From assembly GCA_031410595.1 (NCBI GenBank), contig JANNZM010000144.1, positions 26,936 through 90,935 of the forward strand: 64,000 nt of DNA, in the 5' to 3' direction. The stretch comes from JANMCE01 sp031410595 (lineage in GTDB: Bacteria > Actinomycetota > Acidimicrobiia > Acidimicrobiales > Ilumatobacteraceae). Position numbers and translations under genes: made by a program. Below the pieces are notes generated by a model that saw only the letters and a program-made list of their open reading frames with translations, made no database searches and was not told the origin of the DNA. Below are positions 16,413 through 24,475 of the stretch, in pieces (position 1 is the stretch's first letter; every line of letters begins with the position of its first letter).

Positions 16413-17105
16413 ATGTCTGCCGCGCCCGCCGCCCCTGCTCGACCCATTCACCTGGCCCCGTCGGTTCTACCGGCCGATTGGGCCCGCATGGGTGACGAAG
16501 TGGCCGCACTGGAGGAGGCCGGGGCCGATCGCATCCAATGGGACGTTATGGACGGCCAGTTCGTTCCCAATCTGTCGTTTGGGCCCGACCTGATCGCCGC
16601 CTGCCGCAAGCACGCCAAGTTGCCGTTTGAGGCGCACCTCATGGTGTTTACTCCGGATGAGTTGGCGTCCCGTTACGTTGACGCCGGTTGCGAGCGGCTC
16701 ATCGTGCATGCAGAAGCATGCCAACATCTGCATCGCACGCTTGGCAACATTCGCTCGCTCGGCATCAAGGCCGCGGTCGCCCTCAATCCGGCCACGCCCG
16801 CCGCGGCCGTGGCCCATGTGCTCGACCTGGTTGATCTGGTGCTGGTGATGACGGTGAACCCCGGTTTCGGCGGACAGGCTTATATCTCGACCATGGCGCC
16901 CAAGATCGCCGAGGTAAGGGCCATGGCCGACGCCAGCGGCTACGACATCGATGTCGAGGTCGATGGCGGTATCAGCGCCGACACCATCGCGCATGCCACT
17001 GCGGCAGGCGCCAATGTGTTCGTGGCGGGTAGCGCTCTGTACCGTGACCCGCTCGGTCTGACCCACGCCATGACGACGTTGCGGGACGCGGCCGGGCGCC
17101 CATGA
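16413..17105 (+). CDS. rpe: Ribulose-phosphate 3-epimerase
   Basis: 230 residues. The TIM-barrel landmarks are APSVLPADWARMGDE, the metal-binding WDVMDGQFVPN, FEAHLMVF, the phosphate/catalytic region VLVMTVNPGFGGQAY, and VEVDGGISADT. It interconverts ribulose 5-phosphate and xylulose 5-phosphate in the pentose phosphate pathway. The stop overlaps the following helicase-nuclease gene by four bases (ATGA), an unusual coupling between central metabolism and DNA repair. Confidence 0.95.
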   Translation: MSAAPAAPARPIHLAPSVLPADWARMGDEVAALEEAGADRIQWDVMDGQFVPNLSFGPDLIAACRKHAKLPFEAHLMVFTPDELASRYVDAGCERLIVHAEACQHLHRTLGNIRSLGIKAAVALNPATPAAAVAHVLDLVDLVLVMTVNPGFGGQAYISTMAPKIAEVRAMADASGYDIDVEVDGGISADTIAHATAAGANVFVAGSALYRDPLGLTHAMTTLRDAAGRP

Positions 17106-20100
17106 GCGCCCGACCTGGTCGCCCCGAGCTCATCAACTCGGGCTACGGACGCGCCGCTCTCGGCGAACTGAACCGCCTGGTGAAGATGGAGAAGAAGGGT
17201 GACCCGCTCGCGCCGGTCACCGTGTTGGTCCCGACGAACGGCGTTGGCGTGGCCGCCCGGCGATGGTTGGCCAGTGAACCACCCGGCGTCGGCAATGTGT
17301 CTTTCACCACGGTGCACCGTCTGGCCGAATCGTTCGGCGCTCCGGCGTTGGCAGCTCAAAAGAGGCGGCCGGTGTCTCCCCCGATCGTGCTCGCTGCGTT
17401 GCGCCACGAACTGGCCAACAACGCCGGGGTGCTCGCTCCCGTCGGCGACCACCCGGCGACCGAGGAGGCGTTGCTGCGGGTCGACCGCGAACTCACCGGA
17501 ATGACCACCGCGGGTCTGCATCGCCTATCGACGCTCTCGCGCCGCGCCGGCGATGTCGTACGTCTCCACCGCGCCACTCGCGCCCGGCTCGCCGCCCAAT
17601 GGTACGACGAGGCCGACCTGTTGGAAGCAGCCAGCCAGCACCTTGCCTCGCTGCCACGGCTCGACAAGCGTTTCGGGCCGCTCATCGTGTTCCTACCGCA
17701 ACGTTTGTCGCCTCGCGCTCGGAGCTTTCTGGCCATGCTCGCCGACACCGTGTCCACCACCGTTATCGTTGCCATGACGACCGGGCAGGACGCGGATCGC
17801 GACGTGATGGATCTGCTCGACGATCTGAAGCTCAGCGTGGGTCTGCCCATGCCCGCGCCACTTCAGTCCGTGACCGAAGTCGTTGCGGCCGACCCCGACG
17901 ACGAAGTCCGCGTCGCCATCCGCCATGTTCTGGCCGGGCTCGAGACCGGACTTCGACTCGATAGGTGCGCGCTGCTGTATCCCACGGCCGATCCGTACGG
18001 TGCGCTGGTTGCCGACCGGCTCGACGACGCCGGGCTGTCGTGGAACGGGCCTGACGGCCGAGATCTCAGCGACACCGTGCTCGGTCACGCTGCCATCGCG
18101 CTGGCCGAACTGGCCGGTTCAGACCTGCGGCGAGGCGACGTTTTCGTGTTCCTCGCCAGTATTCCCGCCCGCTATGCCGGTCGACCCATTCCGGTCGCAG
18201 CGTGGGAGCGAACGAGCCGGGACGCCGGCATCGTCGGTGGTCGAAAAGAGTGGACCCGACAGCTCGCCGGACTCCGAGCGCAACTGATTGCCCGAGCCGA
18301 CGGCCTGGACGAACAGGGTGAGGACGCGAGGGCCGCTCGTCTGCGCCAAGACGCCGAACGGATCGATCCGTTCATCGCGTTCATCGACGACTTCTTTGCT
18401 CGCCTCGACCGGTTGCGAGCACTCAGCAGTTGGAAGTCGGGCACCGGTACGCTGCAAACGCTCATCAACCACCTGCTCGGCAACGAAACCGTTCGGGCCC
18501 ACTGGCCGCTCAGCGAGCAACGCAACGCCGATGAGGTCGAAGCCATTCTCGATCAGCTCTCGAGCCTCGACCCGGTCGACCCGGCACCGACGCTGATCCG
18601 GTTCCAGCGGGCGCTCACCCACGCCATCACCAACGCCGCCATTCGCCGAGGCCGACGCGGCACGGGCCTTGTCGTCGGTCCCCTCGGTGAAGCGCTTGGT
18701 CTCGACCTCGATCTGGTCATCATTGTCGGCGCGGCCGAAGGCATCATGCCCGCCATCATCGGCGACGATCCGGTGCTGCCCGACCGCGAGCGACGCGCCA
18801 CGCGAGAACTGGATCTCTCGTCCACCCGGCCGTGGCAACAGCAACGTGAGTTCCTTGCCGCCGCCGCGGCGGCCGGGCACGGTCGTGTCACCGTCACCTG
18901 GCCGCAGGGTGATCTGCGCCAACGAGCCGAACGCCGCCGGTCACGATGGATCGGTCCACTCTTGTCTCCGGCCGAAACCATCGACGTCGGCGGATTCTCC
19001 CGGTCTCTGCGCGAGGCGACCGCACTCGGCACCGAGCATGAGGCGCGTCTCCAGGCGTTGGCGGCCGGCGCCGCTCCCGACCCAGATGACGCCTCGTACC
19101 GCCTCGCCGCCACACTCATCTCGGCTCGGTCATCCAGCGAGTTCACCGCCTTCGACGGTCACGTGGGCCCCGAGGTTGCCAACGTCTTGCACCTCGGCTC
19201 GTCGGCCATGTCGCCAACCAGGTTGCAGATGTGGGCGTCGTGTCCGCACTCATATTTCGTCCGCTACGTGCTGAACGTCGAGCCGGTCGAAGACCCTTCG
19301 GACGAGTTCACACTCACCGCGCTCGACGAAGGCAATCTGGTGCACACGGTGCTCGACCGTTTCGTCAGCGCCACCATCGAGGAGACTGCCGCGCCTGCGT
19401 GGACGTCGGCGGCCGAACGACAACGGCTACGGGCGATCTTCGAGGAGGAAGCCGACGAGGTTGAGCACCGAGGCCGATCGGGCCGATCGGTCTACTGGCG
19501 CTACGACCGCGAGCGAGTTTGGGACAACCTGATCACGTTCGTGCAGAACGACGCCGTGCGACTGGCCGTTCAGCACGCGCGGCCGGTGGGGAGCGAGGTC
19601 GCGTTCGGCAACGTCGGCGAGCCAGCGGCAGTTCTCACGCTGCCGAGCGGCCGACAAGTCTCGTTCCGAGGCATGATCGACCGCATCGACCAAACCCGTT
19701 TCGGTCACCTCGAAGTAACCGATTACAAGACTGGGAAGTCAGATCCCTACACCAAACTGACGGCTGACGCTCCCGACGATAACGGCGTACATCTTCAGCT
19801 ACCGATCTACGCCCTCGCGGCACGAGCCGCGTTTGCCGACCACGATGGCACGACGATCCAGTCGTCCTACCGCTTCGTCAACAAGAACGCCAAGAAGAGC
19901 GAGATCGGCTATGTGGTAGACGAGGACGTGCTCGCGTTGTTCAGCGCCGATGTCGAAATCATCGTGGACGGAATTGAACAGGGCCTCTTCCCTCATCGAC
20001 CGCTGGCCACCACTCGCCAGGGCTACACGCCGTGCCCGTACTGCGACCCCGATGGCATGGGCGTGGTGGAGCTCGCTCGGGAATGGGACCGCAAACAGAC

Positions 20101-20185
20101 CGCTGATGTACTGACGGCCTACCGCCGTTTGCTCGGCGCGGATGAGGGAGACGACGAGGCGAGTGATGGCGCAGCCGATGCCTGA
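17102..20185 (+). CDS. AddB/AdnA-like helicase-nuclease subunit with PD-(D/E)XK nuclease
   Basis: 1027 residues. The N-terminus (INSGYGRAALGELNRL) sits where AddB carries its Walker A, but no GKT is present, so the motor looks inactive. A UvrD-like fold continues (VVGPLGEALGLDLDLVIIVGAAEG). The C-terminal third holds the PD-(D/E)XK motif LEVTDYKTGKSDPY near residue 875. Iron-sulfur-type cysteines are C714 (WASCPHSYF) and C978/C981 (CPYC); the last cysteine of the AddB C-x2-C-x5-C pattern is not seen. With the AddA-like gene it should process double-strand break ends for RecA. AdnA is an alternative label. Confidence 0.85.
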   Translation: MSARPGRPELINSGYGRAALGELNRLVKMEKKGDPLAPVTVLVPTNGVGVAARRWLASEPPGVGNVSFTTVHRLAESFGAPALAAQKRRPVSPPIVLAALRHELANNAGVLAPVGDHPATEEALLRVDRELTGMTTAGLHRLSTLSRRAGDVVRLHRATRARLAAQWYDEADLLEAASQHLASLPRLDKRFGPLIVFLPQRLSPRARSFLAMLADTVSTTVIVAMTTGQDADRDVMDLLDDLKLSVGLPMPAPLQSVTEVVAADPDDEVRVAIRHVLAGLETGLRLDRCALLYPTADPYGALVADRLDDAGLSWNGPDGRDLSDTVLGHAAIALAELAGSDLRRGDVFVFLASIPARYAGRPIPVAAWERTSRDAGIVGGRKEWTRQLAGLRAQLIARADGLDEQGEDARAARLRQDAERIDPFIAFIDDFFARLDRLRALSSWKSGTGTLQTLINHLLGNETVRAHWPLSEQRNADEVEAILDQLSSLDPVDPAPTLIRFQRALTHAITNAAIRRGRRGTGLVVGPLGEALGLDLDLVIIVGAAEGIMPAIIGDDPVLPDRERRATRELDLSSTRPWQQQREFLAAAAAAGHGRVTVTWPQGDLRQRAERRRSRWIGPLLSPAETIDVGGFSRSLREATALGTEHEARLQALAAGAAPDPDDASYRLAATLISARSSSEFTAFDGHVGPEVANVLHLGSSAMSPTRLQMWASCPHSYFVRYVLNVEPVEDPSDEFTLTALDEGNLVHTVLDRFVSATIEETAAPAWTSAAERQRLRAIFEEEADEVEHRGRSGRSVYWRYDRERVWDNLITFVQNDAVRLAVQHARPVGSEVAFGNVGEPAAVLTLPSGRQVSFRGMIDRIDQTRFGHLEVTDYKTGKSDPYTKLTADAPDDNGVHLQLPIYALAARAAFADHDGTTIQSSYRFVNKNAKKSEIGYVVDEDVLALFSADVEIIVDGIEQGLFPHRPLATTRQGYTPCPYCDPDGMGVVELAREWDRKQTADVLTAYRRLLGADEGDDEASDGAADA

Positions 20186-23100
20186 GCCACGACCGCTTCC
20201 CCCCGACGAGCCGGCGCGCCAACGCATCCGGGCCTCACTCAACGAGACGCTCTTCGTTGAGGCCGGAGCCGGTTCGGGCAAGACCACCGCACTGGTTGAG
20301 CGGATCGTTTCGAGCGTGAAGGCTGGCGTCGTCATCACCGAGATCGCCGCCATCACCTTCACCGAGAAGGCCGCCAGCGAGTTGCGCCATCGCATCCGCG
20401 AGGAACTGGGTCGCGCCGCCGAGGTCAACGACCGGGGCGGCCGCGCCTGCTCCCAAGCGTTGGAAGAACTCGACCGCGCCGCGCTCGGCACCCTCCACTC
20501 ATTCGCACAGCGCGTCCTGTCGGAGTTTCCGATCGAGGCCGGCCTTCCGCCGCGCATCGAGGTACTCGACGAGATCGCATCGCAGTTGGTATTCGAGCAA
20601 CGGTGGCGCGACGACCTCGACGCCCTTCTGCGGGAGGCCGACACCGATCCGGCGTTGGCCGACGTGCTGCTGTTCTCACGAGCCGCCAACATCCGTCGCC
20701 GAGAGTTCCGTCAGCTCATGGTGGCGCTCGGACGGGAGATCGACCTGGTGGAAACCTGGCTGCCGTCGGACGCACCAGCGGTTCCTGCGCTCGTTGTCGA
20801 CGACATCATTCGAGGCGTGCACGACCTATTGAGTGAGTGCAGATCCACCATTGAGTCGCAGCCCGACGACAAGCTGGTGCAACACCTGGTGTCGCTGCTC
20901 CCCGTCGTGGCCGACCTGGAGCGCGCCGACAGCTACCACCGGTTCGTGTTGCTTCACAACGTCAAGTTCACGAACCGCTACGGCGTAGCCAAGGCCTGGG
21001 GTGGACCGGAAGGCAAGCAGCGAGTGGTCGACGCGCTCAACGAACTGCAGGGTCGGGCAAGCGACCGGACCAGAGCGATCGTGCACGCCTGTCTCGAACA
21101 CCTTGCGGTGATCTTTGGTCGCATGTCGCTGGTGGCCGCCCGCGAACGCAAGCGTGAGGGCATGCTCGAGTTCCACGATCTGCTCGTCCACGCTCGCGCG
21201 CTGTTGCGGCATTCCGAGCATGGCCAGGTCGTGCGGGGCCACCTTCATCAACGCTGGAAGCGGCTGTTGCTCGACGAGTTTCAGGACACTGACCCAATCC
21301 AGTTGGAGTTGGCCAGCCTCATCACGACCAACCCTGATCTGGTCGATGCCGACTGGCAGGACCTTCCGCCGCAACCCGGTCACCTCTTCGTGGTCGGCGA
21401 CCCGAAGCAGTCGATCTACCGGTTCCGTCGTGCCGACATCGGGCTGTTCCTGGCCGCTCGGAAAGCGCTGACCGACGATGTCGTTCAGCTCACCACCAAC
21501 TTCCGAACCACGGCACCGATCATCGAATGGATCAATGCGGTGTTCGGTCGTTTGATCCAGGAGAAGCCCGGCGCTCAGGCTGCATTCGTAGCGTTGAACA
21601 GCCCACGCGACGGCGCATCGGAAGGTCCGCACGTCGTGACACTCGGCCACGAGCATCAGGGGACCACTGCCGATGATGTTCGTGCTGCCGAAGCAGCCGA
21701 TCTTGCGGCCATCCTCCGCAGTGCCACCACCTGGACCGTGCATGACGAGGGTACGTGGCGTGAGGCCCGCTTCGGCGACATGGCCATTCTGCTGCCGACG
21801 CGTATCAGTTTGCCGGCCATCGAGGACGCCCTTACGGCGGCCGACATTCCCTACCGTGCCGAGTCGAGCGCCCTGGTCTACGCCACCCGGGAGATTCGTG
21901 ATCTTTTGATGGCCGCCCGCGCCCTTGACGACCCCAGTGACGCGTTGGCGTTGGTGGCTGCGCTGCGCAGTCCGCTGTTCGGTTGTTCTGATCTTGACCT
22001 GGCCCTGTGGCGTCAACGCAACGGACGCTTCGGGCTGTTGAACAGCCGCCAACCCGAGCGCAACGACGACGACGACGATCCTGTCTACGACGCCATTATC
22101 TACCTGCGGCAGTTGCACGATGAACGCCACTGGCTCTCCCCCGCGCAGCTGCTCGAACGCCTCGCCAACGATCGCCGCATGTTCGATGTGGCGCTGCTCG
22201 GAACACGGTCGGCGGACGTATGGCGGCGCCTGCGGTTCGTACTCGATCAGGCTCGGGCGTGGTCGGGTGCGGGCGGTCGCGGCCTGCGTTCGTTCCTCGG
22301 TTGGTGTGCGCTGCAGGGTCGGGAGGGCACCTACGCCAGCGACGGGGCGTTGGCCGAGCACGATGACAATGCGGTGCGCATTATGACCGTGCACGCCGCA
22401 AAGGGTCTGGAGTTTCCAATCACTGTTGTGGCTGGCCTGTCTACCAAGCGAGGTACCGAGCGACCAGGAGTGTCGGTGCGTTGGCACCGCGGCACCCCCC
22501 AAATCGGTGTGCGTCGCGACATCAGCACGTCCGACTACGACGAGGCCCGCGAGCTCGACGATCAGATGGACCACGAGGAACGACTTCGCTTGCTCTATGT
22601 TGCCTGTACCCGGGCCCGGGACCACCTGGTGGTCTCCTTGCATCGCAAGGTGCCGCCGAAGAAGGGCTACACGGCGGGGACCGAACCGAGCGCCACCCTG
22701 ATCGCCGATGCCTGCAGTACTGCTCCGAATGAAACAGAGTGGACCGAAGACATGGCTGTGGCCCTCGCCGCTCCCGACGCGCCAGCATTTGAGATTGCCA
22801 GTCCACCGTCTTTTTCGCGCAACGAATGGCAGGTGAAACGCAATGCTCTCTTCGCCCGAGCGCTCGAACCGTCGACTATTTCGCCGTCCCGACTGGCCGG
22901 CTTCGCATCCGACGAAGACGAACAGCCGGGTCTCGTGAAAGATGCCCGGCCGCTCGATCTTCCCCCGTGGAACCGTGGTCGCTATGGCACCGCTATCGGT
23001 CGGGCGGTCCACGGTGTGTTGCAGAGCATCGACCTGTCGAGCGAGCGCGACATCGAAGCGACCGCAGCCGCGCAAGCGGCTGCCGAGGGTGTCATCGGGA

Positions 23101-23546
23101 AGGAGGATGTGATTGCTCAACTCGTCCGCTCGGCGCTACGTTCTCCAACCGTTCGCAACGCAGCCGCCCTTCCCCACTGGCGCGAAATGTTCGTCGGCAC
23201 CAAGATCGGCGACCGCGTGCTTGAGGGCTACATCGACCTGCTCTACCGCACGCCAGAGGGCTACGTGGTAGTTGACTACAAGACCGATGCGGTCGATGAC
23301 GCAACCATCGATGATCGGGTGGAGCACTACCGCTTGCAGGGCGCCGGATACGCCGTGGCGGTTGAGGCCATTGTGGATGCGCCCGTCGTCGACTGCCGGT
23401 TCGTGTTCTGCCGACCGGGCGATGCGGTGGAACGGTCTCTGCCGTATCTGGCCGAGGCGATGGATGAGGTCAGGCGTCGGCTGGTCGGCGACCGAATAGG
23501 CGAGCCAAACGCCGTACGATCCACCACACCGAGTGCTTCAGAATGA
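20166..23546 (+). CDS. AddA/AdnB-like UvrD-type helicase with C-terminal nuclease
   Basis: 1126 residues. Walker A GAGSGKT is at 34-40, then ITFTEKAASELR (motif Ia), LLLDEFQDTDPIQ (Walker B), VVGDPKQSIYRFRRAD (motif III), VRIMTVHAAKGLEFP (motif V), and LLYVACTRARDHLVVS (motif VI). A C-terminal RecB-type nuclease motif is at GYVVVDYKTDAVDD (about residue 1035). It supplies the ATP-driven motor of an AddAB-type complex. ATG 20166 is chosen for GAGG 6 nt upstream; a TTG/GTG-type start at 20142 is possible. It overlaps the partner gene by 20 bp and a convergent gene by 77 bp. Confidence 0.9.
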   Translation: MAQPMPEPRPLPPDEPARQRIRASLNETLFVEAGAGSGKTTALVERIVSSVKAGVVITEIAAITFTEKAASELRHRIREELGRAAEVNDRGGRACSQALEELDRAALGTLHSFAQRVLSEFPIEAGLPPRIEVLDEIASQLVFEQRWRDDLDALLREADTDPALADVLLFSRAANIRRREFRQLMVALGREIDLVETWLPSDAPAVPALVVDDIIRGVHDLLSECRSTIESQPDDKLVQHLVSLLPVVADLERADSYHRFVLLHNVKFTNRYGVAKAWGGPEGKQRVVDALNELQGRASDRTRAIVHACLEHLAVIFGRMSLVAARERKREGMLEFHDLLVHARALLRHSEHGQVVRGHLHQRWKRLLLDEFQDTDPIQLELASLITTNPDLVDADWQDLPPQPGHLFVVGDPKQSIYRFRRADIGLFLAARKALTDDVVQLTTNFRTTAPIIEWINAVFGRLIQEKPGAQAAFVALNSPRDGASEGPHVVTLGHEHQGTTADDVRAAEAADLAAILRSATTWTVHDEGTWREARFGDMAILLPTRISLPAIEDALTAADIPYRAESSALVYATREIRDLLMAARALDDPSDALALVAALRSPLFGCSDLDLALWRQRNGRFGLLNSRQPERNDDDDDPVYDAIIYLRQLHDERHWLSPAQLLERLANDRRMFDVALLGTRSADVWRRLRFVLDQARAWSGAGGRGLRSFLGWCALQGREGTYASDGALAEHDDNAVRIMTVHAAKGLEFPITVVAGLSTKRGTERPGVSVRWHRGTPQIGVRRDISTSDYDEARELDDQMDHEERLRLLYVACTRARDHLVVSLHRKVPPKKGYTAGTEPSATLIADACSTAPNETEWTEDMAVALAAPDAPAFEIASPPSFSRNEWQVKRNALFARALEPSTISPSRLAGFASDEDEQPGLVKDARPLDLPPWNRGRYGTAIGRAVHGVLQSIDLSSERDIEATAAAQAAAEGVIGKEDVIAQLVRSALRSPTVRNAAALPHWREMFVGTKIGDRVLEGYIDLLYRTPEGYVVVDYKTDAVDDATIDDRVEHYRLQGAGYAVAVEAIVDAPVVDCRFVFCRPGDAVERSLPYLAEAMDEVRRRLVGDRIGEPNAVRSTTPSASE

Positions 23547-24165
23547 CGAGCGCTAGAAGGATGCCGACCGCCCCGCCGAGGGGGTAGAGCAACGCCAGCG
23601 GCAGGCGTTTCCAGTTGCCGCTCATACCCGAAAAGACGCCGGTGTCGATGGCTGAGCCATCGCCGTGCACGGTGTAGATCTTGTCCTTCGCCAGACAGTG
23701 CGCCGGGGTGTTGCGGGGCGGGCGGACTTTGCTGACGAACACCTTTGACTCGGCGTCGAAGCTGGCCGCGACACGGTAGGGACGGTTGTCGAAGATGAAC
23801 CGGTCGTCCAGCGGGAAGTTCACGTTGGTGGTCTTGGTCGTGAGATCGCCCGTAAGAACCGTATCGACCTCAAACGTCACGATGGTTTCGATCCGCACCA
23901 CTGGTCGACCGATGAAAACGACGGCGAGATCGGCCGTCTTTTCGCACGGAGCAAGCGTGGTAGTGGTCTGCGCGGCCGTGGGCTCGGGAGGAACCGTTGT
24001 TGGTTCCGTGATGGCCGGAACGGCTGGAGCCAGCGACTCGGCCGGGGCCTCCGGGGCGGGCTCGACCGGCGGCGGATCGGTCTGCGCTCGGGCGACAGAC
24101 GTCATACCGAGCGCGCCACAGGCGAGCGCGAACGCCAGTACTACCCGCCGACCGAACAATTGCAT
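23470..24165 (-). CDS. Secreted, C-terminally membrane-anchored protein of unknown function
   Basis: 231 residues. A signal peptide (LAFALACGALGMTSVARAQ) precedes a Pro/Ala/Thr-rich linker (residues 29-70), a compact domain with two cysteines (APCEKTADL and PAHCLAKDK), and a C-terminal transmembrane helix (LYPLGGAVGILLALVIL) with an Arg-rich tail. The domain looks beta-rich (VRIETIVTFEVDTVL) and may be disulfide bonded. Its last 26 codons overlap the 3' end of the AddA-like gene on the other strand. I do not recognise the family. Confidence 0.7.
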   Translation of the reverse strand: MQLFGRRVVLAFALACGALGMTSVARAQTDPPPVEPAPEAPAESLAPAVPAITEPTTVPPEPTAAQTTTTLAPCEKTADLAVVFIGRPVVRIETIVTFEVDTVLTGDLTTKTTNVNFPLDDRFIFDNRPYRVAASFDAESKVFVSKVRPPRNTPAHCLAKDKIYTVHGDGSAIDTGVFSGMSGNWKRLPLALLYPLGGAVGILLALVILKHSVWWIVRRLARLFGRRPADA

Positions 24166-24198
24166 GGATATGGTCTAGCACCGACGATACTGGGGGAC

Positions 24199-24309
24199 GT
24201 GGGATTCAACCCTTATCGCAAGCTGCACCGCCGACCGTCCGACTATCTCATGGTGGCCGGTGCCCTCATCGCTATCGCCGCCATCGTTGCTTGGGCGTTT
24301 TTCGGCTGA
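24199..24309 (+). CDS. Small single-pass membrane protein, 36 residues
   Basis: It opens with GTG and reads GFNPYRKLHRRPSDYLM, then a hydrophobic helix (VAGALIAIAAIVAWAFF). GATACT lies 7 nt upstream and a GGGGGA tract sits right before the start. Divergent from the secreted protein gene with a 33-bp gap. The basic N-terminus followed by one helix resembles short hypothetical proteins I associate with actinobacteria, but no function is known to me. Confidence 0.6.
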   Translation: MGFNPYRKLHRRPSDYLMVAGALIAIAAIVAWAFFG

Positions 24310-24449
24310 CGGACGAGGAGCTGTCGTCGGCCCCGCACAAGCCGACGACAACACTCCCGTGATCGTGAGTAATGGTCCCCACTGCCGCCCGCAGTGGACA
24401 CCACTCGCCGAGCCCCCTTCAGGGTAGGCAACCCCGAGATCGGCGTCTA

Positions 24450-24465
24450 CTAGGGATTTCCCTAG
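24450..24465. promoter_or_regulatory. 16-bp palindrome CTAGGG-N4-CCCTAG, downstream copy
   Basis: CTAGGGATTTCCCTAG lies 10 bp beyond the LuxR-type gene's stop codon, followed by TTC. The same half-sites and following TTC recur at 27284. It may be a dimeric regulator's operator. The stem is too short and lacks a U-tract for a terminator. Confidence 0.5.
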
Positions 24466-24475
24466 TTCGCGCCGG

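Noticed and set aside
20826..23120. 764-codon open frame antisense to the AddA-like gene
   Set aside because: It is a shadow of the high-GC helicase gene; the translation has no domain-like order and the sense frame carries all helicase motifs.
24450..24465. Terminator of the LuxR-type gene
   Set aside because: A 6-bp stem with 4-nt spacing and no U-tract is too weak, and the same palindrome lies upstream of the gene.
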